Below, one piece after another: positions 53,517-60,949 of a DNA stretch of 64,000 nucleotides. A program made the position numbers and the translations under genes. Every line of letters starts with the position of its first letter. Position 1 is the first letter of the stretch. The notes beneath the pieces are model-generated. The model was not told the DNA's origin. It searched no databases and saw nothing but the letters and a program-made list of their open reading frames with translations. The stretch comes from DATAES01 sp963802415 (lineage in GTDB: Bacteria > Actinomycetota > Acidimicrobiia > Acidimicrobiales > JACDCH01), in NCBI GenBank assembly GCA_963802415.1, contig CAWDIH010000001.1, forward strand, positions 1,860,001-1,924,000, in the 5' to 3' direction.

Positions 53517-54296
53517 GTGACCTTCCCGAACTTCGGTGGCAAGCACGACGAGGAGGCGATCTTCACTCCCGAGACGGTGATTGCCCTTCACCGGGAAGGC
53601 GCTGAACTGGTCGTTCCCGATGGGGTGGTGTTCGTGTACCAGCGCACCGTGTGGGAGTACTTCGACGGGTTGGGTGCACGGCTGGTGGAGGGCTATCCGG
53701 GTCCGTGGCGGACGATGCGAGTCCTCGAGCGCGACGGTGCCACCGTGGGTCTGGTCGGCGGGTTCGGTATCGGCGCGCCTGCCGCTGCGATGATCCTCGA
53801 GGAACTCATCGCGCTCGGTGTCCGCCGCTTCATCAACATTGGCGCGGCCGGGTCGCTGTTGAACGACTGCCGGTTCGGCGACGTCATCGTTGCGGACGCG
53901 GCCATTCGGGACGAGGGCGTGTCGCACCACTACCTCCTATCCGCCAAGTTCGCCTACCCGTCGCCGTCGCTGACCGCCGAGTTCGCCGGCGCGCTCGAAC
54001 GCCGTGGCGTGTCGTTCCAACGCGGCACGACCTGGACCATCGACGCAGTGTTCCGTGAGACGGTGGCCGAGGCGAACAGCTACCAGGCCGAAGGCGTCGC
54101 CACGGTCGAGATGGAAGCCGCGGCCCTCTTCGCCGTTGGCGCCCTCCGCCAGGTCGACGTCGCCGCCGCCCTCGCGGTCAGCGACCACCTCCTCGTCAGC
54201 GAAGCGTGGGAACCAGGTTTCCAACACCACGCCCTCCACCGGTCGTTGGAACTGCTTCTCGAGGCCGCAGTCGCCACCCTCACCGGCACGCCCTAA
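53517..54296 (+). CDS. PNP/UDP-family nucleoside phosphorylase
   Basis: From GTG 53517 the 259-residue protein shows LVGGFGIGAPAAAMILEELI, FINIGAAGSLLNDCRFGDVI, VATVEMEAAALFAVGALRQV and VSDHLL. These are the phosphate, base and ribose contacts of uridine/purine nucleoside phosphorylases. It would split nucleosides with phosphate for salvage. The right end of IS3 lies 200 bases upstream, so the upstream regulatory region may be displaced. A longer frame from 53391 is not protein-like. Confidence 0.85.
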   Translation: MTFPNFGGKHDEEAIFTPETVIALHREGAELVVPDGVVFVYQRTVWEYFDGLGARLVEGYPGPWRTMRVLERDGATVGLVGGFGIGAPAAAMILEELIALGVRRFINIGAAGSLLNDCRFGDVIVADAAIRDEGVSHHYLLSAKFAYPSPSLTAEFAGALERRGVSFQRGTTWTIDAVFRETVAEANSYQAEGVATVEMEAAALFAVGALRQVDVAAALAVSDHLLVSEAWEPGFQHHALHRSLELLLEAAVATLTGTP

Positions 54297-54675
54297 CCGC
54301 GGGGCCACCCTTCTGACGGACTTCGGGGAAGTGCTGATACATCTCGCATTGCGCCGGCGTCGTTGGTTGCCCGAACCACGCGGTATCGCTCGTCCACAGG
54401 TTGGGCATGGCGTTTCGCGCTCGCCTGATGCACTGACATCGACGACGCCGCGCGATGGGCGACCGGTGGTTCTCTGTTGTGCGATGGGTGTGCTCATGGG
54501 CGTGGAGGTGTCGAGCGAAGCATCCAACTCCGCGGGGGGTTGTCGCGGGTTGAGCCGAGGCGGGGGAGCGTCCCGGCGCGACAGCCCTGTGGGAGGGAGG
54601 TGGTCGTGGCCCGAGGGCGGGGAGGGCACAGAAATTGAGGTGTCACACGCTGGGTTCGCGATGCGAGCGAACGGT
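54297..54675. other. Intergenic stretch without a supported gene
   Basis: No conserved frame is seen between the phosphorylase and repeat copy C. Confidence 0.35.
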
Positions 54676-54937
54676 CTACCGAGTGGTATACGGAGAGGTT
54701 TACCAGGACTTACCCCTCTGGGTATTTCCCTTCTCGGTGCCTGTAACCTGCGGCTTTGTGCGCCCCCTCGGATTCGAACCGAGAACCGCCGGAGTAGGAG
54801 TCCGCATCCACTCGTCGCACGAAACCGCTCAGGTCTCTGACGTGCAGTTCTATCTCCGACTTCGTCTCAGGAGTCGCAGCTGTCTATGTGGTCGACAGCA
54901 GTTGCGCGTTCGGTTACGCGCGCGAGAACACGTTCTA
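54676..54937. repeat. Dispersed repeat copy C containing a tRNA-Arg(CCU)-like 3'-half relic
   Basis: The landmark order matches copies A and B. On the minus strand, 54804-54758 reads CGGACTCCTACTCCGG, then GGTTCGAATCCGAGGGG and GCGCAC. The anticodon loop carries CCU rather than the CUU of copy B. The 5' half is missing. The copy ends with GTTCGGTTACGCGCG and GAACACGTTCTA. Confidence 0.6.
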
Positions 54938-54984
54938 TTCTCGGCCGCACCGGGAGGGTCGCGCGCCGATGGGAGCCGGTTCCC

Positions 54985-55302
54985 TCATGGCTCAGCTCGC
55001 GTGTGCCAGTAGCCGGGCCGGCGTCGATCATGGGCTACCGCGACGACGTAGATCTCGTCGAGCGCGGAAAGGTAGGCGACGTGAAATGGGAACCGCAGGA
55101 CCGGCGCTCGGCGCACGTCGAGGTCATCGGGTAGCTCCTCGACGCGCGAGCCGGCTTGCGGCCAGCGGACGATCGACTCCACCGTGGCGTCGACTGCGGC
55201 CAACAACGCCAGCCCCAAGCCCGCGCGCCGCTGCTCATACCAGCGTGCGGCGTCTTCGAGTTCGGCGACGGCTTCAGGTGCGAACCGCGCCGTCCGGCTC
55301 AC
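54985..55302 (-). CDS. RelE/ParE-family toxin
   Basis: The 105-residue protein ARFAPEAVAELEDAARWYEQ, RRAGLGLALLAAVDATVESI, VLRFPFHVAYLSALDEIYVV, AVAHDRRRPGYWHTR has the ParE fold and the AHDRRRPGYW end typical of type II toxins. It overlaps the antitoxin gene by four bases. ParE proteins poison gyrase, RelE relatives cut mRNA; sequence favours ParE. Confidence 0.88.
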   Translation of the reverse strand: MSRTARFAPEAVAELEDAARWYEQRRAGLGLALLAAVDATVESIVRWPQAGSRVEELPDDLDVRRAPVLRFPFHVAYLSALDEIYVVAVAHDRRRPGYWHTRAEP

Positions 55303-55541
55303 CGGTGGACATCATCGGCAAGCCGTTGACGCACGGTCGCCCACTCCTCCCACGACGATCCGCTTGCGAGCGCTTGTCGAGCGCGGCGGTCGAGCTCCTC
55401 GTTCCACAACGCTTGGACCGTCGCCGCGTCATCGACCATCGGAGGCTCGAGGCTCTCCAGCAGCGTGGCAGCGATGCCAGCGCGATCGTCTTCGCTGAGC
55501 GCGAGTGCCGCTTGCAGGAGCTCTTCAGCGGTCGCGGTCAT
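55299..55541 (-). CDS. Addiction-module antitoxin (PF09720-like)
   Basis: The 80-residue protein has EELLQAALALSEDDRAGIAA, TLLESLEPPMVDDAATVQAL and WNEELDRRARQALASGSSWE. This matches the short antitoxins that precede ParE-type toxins. The gene comes first in the operon and overlaps the toxin start. Confidence 0.85.
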   Translation of the reverse strand: MTATAEELLQAALALSEDDRAGIAATLLESLEPPMVDDAATVQALWNEELDRRARQALASGSSWEEWATVRQRLADDVHR

Positions 55542-55605
55542 GGACCCAAACTACCGGTAGCGATGACCCCAGCGTGACCGTCCGAGCGACACGCTCCTCG
55601 CCGAC

Positions 55606-55935
55606 ATGGCGCGCCACTACTCGTTCACGGTGTACCACCTCACGAGCACGTGCCGCATCGGTAGCGTCGTCGATCCGCAGTTGGGCGTGAAGGGTGTGCG
55701 GGGACTCCGCGTGGCCGACGCGAGCGTGATGCCAAACGTGGTGAGCGGAAACACGAATGCAGCGTGCATCATGATCGGCGAGACGGTCGCAGAGCTGCTC
55801 GCGGCCGAGTACGGTGTGCATCTCGCCGAGCGAGTCGGCGCAGGCGGTCCTCCTGGCGTCACGAAACAGCCCGGCGCACAGCATCCGGGCAAGATGCGCT
55901 CCGGTAGCACGCAAGATGAGGCAAAGGGGATTGAA
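55606..55935 (+). pseudogene. GMC oxidoreductase, C-terminal fragment
   Basis: The reading YSFTVYHLTSTCRIGSVVDP, QLGVKGVRGLRVADASVMPN, VVSGNTNAACIMIGETVAEL is the C-terminal FAD/substrate region of a choline-dehydrogenase-like GMC oxidoreductase. The first ~450 residues are missing. The frame has no stop before the next gene, so a fused product is possible on paper. Confidence 0.7.
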
Positions 55936-56505
55936 ATGGATGTAGTCGCGTCCTTCGAACGCGTACTCGACCGAACGAACGAAGTAGTCGATCGGGTGGA
56001 GCCTGACCAGCTGGGCAATCCGACACCGTGCACGGAGTGGGATGTGCGGGCGGTGATCAACCACATCACGGGCGGGGCGACGATGTTCGCGGAGTGCGTC
56101 GAGCAGGGGTCGGTGCCCGATGCGCGGCTCGGCGAGTTGATGGGCGGCGACAATCTCGGTGACGACTTCCACGGCCGCTATCGGGCGGCGTCCGATCGTG
56201 CTCGGGCGACGTTCGCCATGCCGGGGGCGCTGGACAAGATGGTGAAACTCCCGTTCGGGGAGATGCCTGCGGGCGTGGCGTTGAACATCGCGATCATGGA
56301 CGTGATGACGCACGCCGCCGACATCGCCAAGGCGACTGGCCAGAACATCGACGACGAGGAGATCCTCACCGTCGCGCTCGACGTCGGACACCAGCTGATC
56401 ACGAACGACTTCCGGAAGCCCGGAATCTTTGATGCCGAGCAGCCCGCGGACCCAAACGCATCGGCGTCGGACAAGCGCCTGGCATTCGCCGGCCGGAAGG
56501 TCTGA
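55936..56505 (+). CDS. TIGR03086-type (maleylpyruvate isomerase/DinB-like) metal-binding protein
   Basis: The 189-residue protein reads DVVASFERVLDRTNEVVDRV, TPCTEWDVRAVINHITGGAT, MFAECVEQ and LNIAIMDVMTHAADIAKATG. The His of INHITGG, Glu of FAECV and His of MTHAADIA are the DinB-fold metal ligands. The family is typical of mycothiol-using actinobacteria. ATG 55936 lies in frame with the GMC fragment. Confidence 0.8.
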   Translation: MDVVASFERVLDRTNEVVDRVEPDQLGNPTPCTEWDVRAVINHITGGATMFAECVEQGSVPDARLGELMGGDNLGDDFHGRYRAASDRARATFAMPGALDKMVKLPFGEMPAGVALNIAIMDVMTHAADIAKATGQNIDDEEILTVALDVGHQLITNDFRKPGIFDAEQPADPNASASDKRLAFAGRKV

Positions 56506-57036
56506 CGTCACCCAAACCGGTGCCATCCAACAGTTCGAACCGACAGCTGCGAGATTGGCGATCGCTTCGTGCGCGTAAGGCAGACCGCGCACCGATCCGC
56601 GTTCGGCACCACTTGGAGATTACGCGAATCGTGCCATTACGCGCGCTCCGGTACGAGGTTCAATCCTCGTCGCCTCGTCACCATGCCCGGTGAGGACGAA
56701 CAAGTGCGCGCTACCTGTTGTCGGCCGTCGGGCCGGCGTGCCCTTGAGCTTTCGTCGCCGCCTAGACATCACATCGAGGAACGCGGGCTGCAGTGCGATC
56801 GGCGCGTTCTCATCGAAATCACCGGTGACGCGCTCGACGTCGGCGACCTTGTGCGGTTCCACGCACCTGACTTCACCGACATTGGCGAGCGGCGTCTCCC
56901 CGGGCACAGGGCAGGTCAGTCGAAGGACCGACCGACCAGCTGAAGAAGGCCCGCGCGCTCAGCATCGGGGCGATGATCTACGCGGCCGCAAACCTCGGCA
57001 AACACGCCCGAGACGCTCATACGCGCCTCCCGTCGA
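56506..57036. other. Region of decayed sequence
   Basis: Short plus-strand scraps (RRVLIEITGDALDVGDLVRF, then HAPDFTDIGERRLPG, and later RALSIGAMIYAAANLGKHAR) look like broken coding sequence but have no starts. A T-arm-like piece with a CCA lies at 56652-56683 but does not fold as a tRNA. Confidence 0.3.
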
Positions 57037-57249
57037 GGATTAAGAGTCCGTTCTCGTATGTCTCAGTAGTGGTGTTCTGTCCCATGAGCAGGCGTTTCGT
57101 CTCACCGTTGGTCTCACGGGTCCCACCCGGTCTCACCAATAGCCGGGAGTTAAGCACCCGGATAAGCACCCGATGCTTGCGCGGACAACTATCGTCAGGT
57201 CATTGTCGGCGGTTGCGTTCCGGGGCGCGAAAGGTGGCAGAAGGGCCCG
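57037..57249. repeat. Direct repeat D with tRNA-Lys(CUU) anticodon-arm relic
   Basis: This copy begins with GGATTAAGAGTCCG, the complement of a tRNA-Lys(CUU) anticodon arm. It continues through CATGAGCAGGCGTTTCGTCT, AGCCGGGAGTTAA, CACCCGGATAAGC and GCGCGGACAACTATCGTCAG to CAGAAGGG. Copy E at 58599 has the same order of blocks, and together they flank the DUF1214 cassette. The first ~60 bases also resemble the part after the tRNA piece in copies A-C. Confidence 0.65.
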
Positions 57250-57260
57250 GGGTACAAAGG

Positions 57261-57280
57261 AACTGGAACACGTTCTAGTT
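57261..57280. promoter_or_regulatory. KstR-like operator upstream of DUF1214 gene
   Basis: AACTGGAACACGTTCTAGTT is a near-perfect 20-base palindrome. Its core fits the TnnAACnnGTTnnA consensus known for the mycobacterial TetR-type regulator KstR. It ends 10 bases before the start codon, where a repressor would block transcription. Which regulator binds is an inference. Confidence 0.6.
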
Positions 57281-57290
57281 TGGAGCGGCG

Positions 57291-58358
57291 ATGAGCGCAG
57301 CTGACGAGGCCGTCCTCAGCGGGCAGGCCTGGACCGACTTCTGCCGCGCCCTGGAGCAGGCCGGGCAGCAGGTGCTGCGCGGGCCGAAGACACCGCTGGA
57401 CCAGGCCGAGGGCTACCGGTACCTGACCCGGCTGCTGCGCAACACGCTCTACGCGACGTTCGAGAACTCCGACTCCGACCGGCCCCGCTGGCAGGGGCTC
57501 GACCTGGTCAAGATCGGCGCGGACAACCCCGACAACGTCTACCACTCGGCCCCGGTGAAGGGGGCGAACACTTACCGGATCACGGGCCAGCGCGGCACGA
57601 TCGCCTACGCGTCGTTCGGCAGCAAGGCCAACCGCTACGCCAAGGACGGCACGATGGCGTCGACCGGCGAGCTGCGCAACGACGACCTGGTCGTCGAGGC
57701 CGACGGCTCCGTCGAGATTTTCGTCGGCACCGAGCGCCCGGCCGGCGCCAAGAACTGGCTCCCGATCGCCCAGGACTCGACGATGATCGTCCTGCGCGAG
57801 TCGTACCTCGACCGGACGACCGAGAAGCCCGGCAGCTGGGAGATCGAGCGCCTCGAGCAGACCCCGCCGACCGGGCCGCTGACGACGGACCACGTGGTGC
57901 GGTCGCTGCAGCGGACGGCCCTCGGCGTGATGGGAACCGCCGCAACGTTCGCGGCCTGGACCGAGATGTTCCAGGACGCCCCGAACCAGCTGCTCCCCCG
58001 CGACCAGGAATTCTACCAGCGGGCCGGCGGCGACCCGGAGATCTTCTACATGCACGGTTACTGGGAGCTCGAACCCGGCCAGGCCTGGGTCATCGAGACC
58101 GAGGTGCCCGACGCCCCGTACTGGAACTTCCAGCTCTCCAACTGGTGGATGGAGAGCATGGACTGGGACAAGGCCATCACGGTCAACAAGCACACCGCGA
58201 AGCTCGACGGCGACCGGCTGACCCTCGTGGTCGCCGAGAAGGACCCCGGCTTCGGCAACTGGATCGACACCACCGGACACACCTCCGGCACCGCGCTGCT
58301 GCGCTGGGTCGGCACCGACCACCACCCGCTCCCGACCTGCAAGGTGATCACGCTGTGA
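57291..58358 (+). CDS. DUF1214-domain protein
   Basis: The 355-residue protein shows EGYRYLTRLLRNTLYATFEN, NPDNVYHSAPVKGANTYRIT, YWNFQLSNWWMESMDWDK and HTSGTALLRWVGTDHHPLPT. The last two stretches are the DUF1214 hallmark. In actinobacteria such proteins lie in lipid or steroid catabolic clusters next to sulfotransferase-like genes. Here it is coupled (GTGA) to a truncated sulfotransferase gene. The codon use is strikingly GC-biased and clean compared with the decayed flanks. Confidence 0.85.
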   Translation: MSAADEAVLSGQAWTDFCRALEQAGQQVLRGPKTPLDQAEGYRYLTRLLRNTLYATFENSDSDRPRWQGLDLVKIGADNPDNVYHSAPVKGANTYRITGQRGTIAYASFGSKANRYAKDGTMASTGELRNDDLVVEADGSVEIFVGTERPAGAKNWLPIAQDSTMIVLRESYLDRTTEKPGSWEIERLEQTPPTGPLTTDHVVRSLQRTALGVMGTAATFAAWTEMFQDAPNQLLPRDQEFYQRAGGDPEIFYMHGYWELEPGQAWVIETEVPDAPYWNFQLSNWWMESMDWDKAITVNKHTAKLDGDRLTLVVAEKDPGFGNWIDTTGHTSGTALLRWVGTDHHPLPTCKVITL

Positions 58359-58598
58359 CCAAGCTCGAGGTCGACGCCCTGCTCGAGACCGCCGTCGCCG
58401 AGGCGAAGTCCGACGCCTTCGGGGACATGTGGTTCCTCGAGCCGCTCAAACGTGCTCGTCGACTCGCTCAACGAGGAGGCGCAGCTCAACAAGGTCGGCT
58501 TCCAGATGACGAAGCGACGGCTCGCCGCGCTGCTCGTCGATCGGCTGCGGCTGCGCCAGTACCAGAAGGACAACCGTCGGTCCTCGACGAGAACCGCC
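58355..58598 (+). pseudogene. Sulfotransferase-like protein, N-terminal fragment
   Basis: GTG 58355 overlaps the DUF1214 stop. The reading TKLEVDALLETAVAEAKSDA, FGDMWFLEPLK changes frame near 58450 to VLVDSLNEEAQLNKVGFQMT and DRLRLRQYQKDN. This is the N-terminal segment that precedes the PAPS-binding domain in Sulfotransfer_3 proteins. The gene is cut at 58599 by repeat E; the catalytic domain is absent. Confidence 0.6.
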
Positions 58599-58812
58599 GG
58601 ATTAAGAGTCCGATTCCGCATGTCGCAGCCGTGATGTTCAGTCGCATGAGCAGGCGTTTCGTCTCACTGCTGATCTCACCCAGTCCCGCCCGGTCTCCTC
58701 TGTAGCCGGGAGTTAACCACCCGGATAAGCGCCCGACGCTTGCGCGGACAACTATCGTCAGGTCGTAGGCGGCGGTCGCGCTCGGGTTCCAACGTTGTCA
58801 GAAGGGCGGGGG
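58599..58812. repeat. Direct repeat E with tRNA-Lys(CUU) anticodon-arm relic
   Basis: This is the partner of repeat D: GGATTAAGAGTCCG, CATGAGCAGGCGTTTCGTCT, AGCCGGGAGTTAA, GCGCGGACAACTATCGTCAG, CAGAAGGGCGGGG. It truncates the sulfotransferase gene. Nothing further is supported from 58813 to 59031. Confidence 0.65.
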
Positions 58813-59031
58813 GTGGCGTCCAACGTTGGGAGGGCGGCTCGCACTGATTAGCGGGTGGGGCAATCAGGACGTGACGGCCAGCAGTCGCTTCGCCGCGTCG
58901 CCGCCGTGCTGGGTGGACGAACGCGATGGCTGTGCCAACAAACCCGACGTCGCGCCGTATGCCTCAGCGGCTACATGGCATCACTAAAGCCGTGACGGAC
59001 GCGGCGTCGCCGCCTGGCGACTCAGAGGTCG

Positions 59032-59235
59032 GTGGGTCGCCCCTGGACGCGTCGGTAGTGGCGGGCTTGGCGGGCGCGGTTGCCGCACGAATCCGAGCAC
59101 CACTCCCGGCGAGGGTGGTCCTTGAGGAACACGAGCACGCAGCCGGGCGCGCCGCAGGCCCATAGCTGGGTGCGGTTTGGCCCGGTGATGAGTGCGATGG
59201 CGTGCCGGTCGTCCGTTGACGGCAGGTTGAGTATC
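59032..59235 (-). pseudogene. CGNR zinc-finger protein, C-terminal fragment
   Basis: The minus strand reads STDDRHAIALITGPNRTQLW, ACGAPGCVLVFLKDHPRREW, CSDSCGNRARQARHYRRVQG and stops at 59032. The pattern Cx4C...CxxxCGNRARQARHY is the CGNR zinc finger of actinobacterial stress regulators. A stop codon at about 59236 and no start upstream show that the N-terminal domain is lost. Confidence 0.7.
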
Positions 59236-59389
59236 TACGACCGGACGCGGCTGGTGTGTCTTGTCTTGGGCGAATCCGAGGTAACACTGCCACGCCCTTC
59301 GGATGGGAAGCCCGGACTGCGCTCGTAGCGTCGTCCGGGCTTCCCTTCGCCCTCAACCGATGCGCTACCCAGGGATTACCTAGGTTGCG

Positions 59390-59896
59390 TCAATCGCAGG
59401 CACCACGAACGTTCGGCAACAGGCACCCAGTGGTGAAGCTGCCGGGGATCGGCTCGGTGACGCCGTTCGTGTTGTCGGTGATGCTCACGTTGGTGTACGA
59501 GACCTGCGCGAGCTGCTCTGTCTGTCCACCGGGGCACGAGAAGTCTGATGATGGCGCAGGCGGGTTGACAGTGAGCGAGGCTTCGACGCTGCCGTTCTTC
59601 CCGGAGCTGAAGTCGCCAGTCGCGCTCACCGGACCCTGGAGGTCGGTCTTGTTCTTAGCGCTCGGGTTGGCCCCACCATTGTTGACACAGACGACCGTGG
59701 CCGTGGCATCGGCGCTGGCCGTGTAGTTGATGAGTGCGTTATTGCCGAGTCCGGCTTCCTTGAAGTTCACGTCGAGGTTCACGCCGTTGAGGGTCGCGCT
59801 CGATGAGATGAAGTGCGGGCTCGTGGCGAACGCAGTCGGAGCCCAGATGAGCAGTGCTGCCGCCGCCAGTGGAACCGCTATGAGTACTCGTCGCAT
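59390..59896 (-). CDS. Secreted beta-rich protein of unknown function
   Basis: From ATG 59896 the 168-residue protein has a signal peptide (MRRVLIAVPLAAAALLIWAP, cleavage near AFA-TSP). The mature domain of repeated polar strands includes ATLNGVNLDVNFKEAGLGNN, DATATVVCVNNGGANPSAKN and VSYTNVSITDNTNGVTEPIP, with four Cys. It resembles a family of exported actinobacterial proteins without assigned role. A 3' fragment of a paralogue lies at 23835. Confidence 0.75.
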   Translation of the reverse strand: MRRVLIAVPLAAAALLIWAPTAFATSPHFISSSATLNGVNLDVNFKEAGLGNNALINYTASADATATVVCVNNGGANPSAKNKTDLQGPVSATGDFSSGKNGSVEASLTVNPPAPSSDFSCPGGQTEQLAQVSYTNVSITDNTNGVTEPIPGSFTTGCLLPNVRGACD

Positions 59897-60437
59897 GGAG
59901 ATGTCTCCCACCCTTCAGTGTCGATTCACGTGGATTGCGCAGCCCGTCCCGGTTTCGAAAGGTCGGCCTGGACGCGGACATGTGCATGAGACAACCGAGC
60001 CCTGATCGAACCTCGCTCTGATCGCGCCTGCTCGCCCTGCAACACGTCGGCCCACATCAAGTCCGCCTCAATTCCGCCATCGACAAGCTGCCCAATCCAA
60101 CGTACACCTACCCACACCGGCGTCAACCCCAAACTGCGGACGTTGCCTGGAAGGCGTTGCCGCGGCGACAGAGCCGCACGTGTGTTGGGTGCTCGCCCTC
60201 GGCCAACGACCTCCTGTGCCAGTGGAACGATCGACTGAATGCAATCCTGGCCCTACTAGGAAGCAACTTCGTGACGGCTTCGAGATCGACGATGGCGCAC
60301 CAAGCGAGCTCACGTTCCTAGAGCAACTGCCGCAACGGGGCGGCGATAGCCGGGGCCTGTGAGCGATCCGCAGAACTCGCGATCGGCGATCATCGGAATT
60401 CGCGTCGGGTGATCAGGTTCGCTGGCTGACGGTAAAG
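59897..60437. other. Intergenic stretch without a supported gene
   Basis: No conserved frame is seen on either strand over ~540 bases. The promoter of the secreted protein should lie at the left side. Confidence 0.35.
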
Positions 60438-60770
60438 CTAGTGGCGGCTCCTTTCGTCGGGTGCTGTGGTAGCGATCTCGAGGCCGTTGTGTTCGCGCAG
60501 CCGCCAGGACGGCCCGCGGATGTTGAACACGACCGCGTCGTGCATTAGCGGGTCCAAGATGGCCGACGCGACAACGGGATCACCGAACACGTCGCCCCAG
60601 TCGGGCAGCCCTCGGTTGGTGGTGACGATGGTGGGGTGGTGTTTCGTAGCGGTCGTTGACGACGTGGAAGAACACCGACGCCGCTCGCCGGTCCGGTAGT
60701 GGGAGCAGGCCGACATCGTCGATGACCAGCACCGTCGGCGCGGTGTAGGTCAGTTCTCGCGGTGGCCGCG
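60438..60770 (-). pseudogene. istB: IstB-like ATPase, C-terminal fragment (IS21 family)
   Basis: The reading TYTAPTVLVIDDVGLLPLPD, RRAASVFFHVVNDRYE shifts frame near 60640 to KHHPTIVTTNRGLPDWGDVF, GDPVVASAILDPLMHDAVVF. LVIDDVG is the Walker B and TTNRG the sensor of IstB. The Walker A half and any istA partner are missing here. Confidence 0.75.
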
Positions 60771-60949
60771 AGCTGGGCCCGTGATTATGCGTTGCCGTGG
60801 GCGTGGTTATGCGTGCCTTGGCATCGCATACGTCAGGACAGATCGCAGAGTCGGCCGCGATCAGCTCGAAATCACGCAAGCCCTGGGGAGCGTCCGATCA
60901 AGGCAGTTCCGGTTCGGCGCTCGGGGCGGTCGCAGGGTGCGATGCCTCC

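Noticed and set aside
56641..56683. tRNA-like T-arm followed by CCA
   Set aside because: The T-loop is one base short, no matching 5' acceptor strand lies ~70 bases upstream, and no anticodon arm is found.
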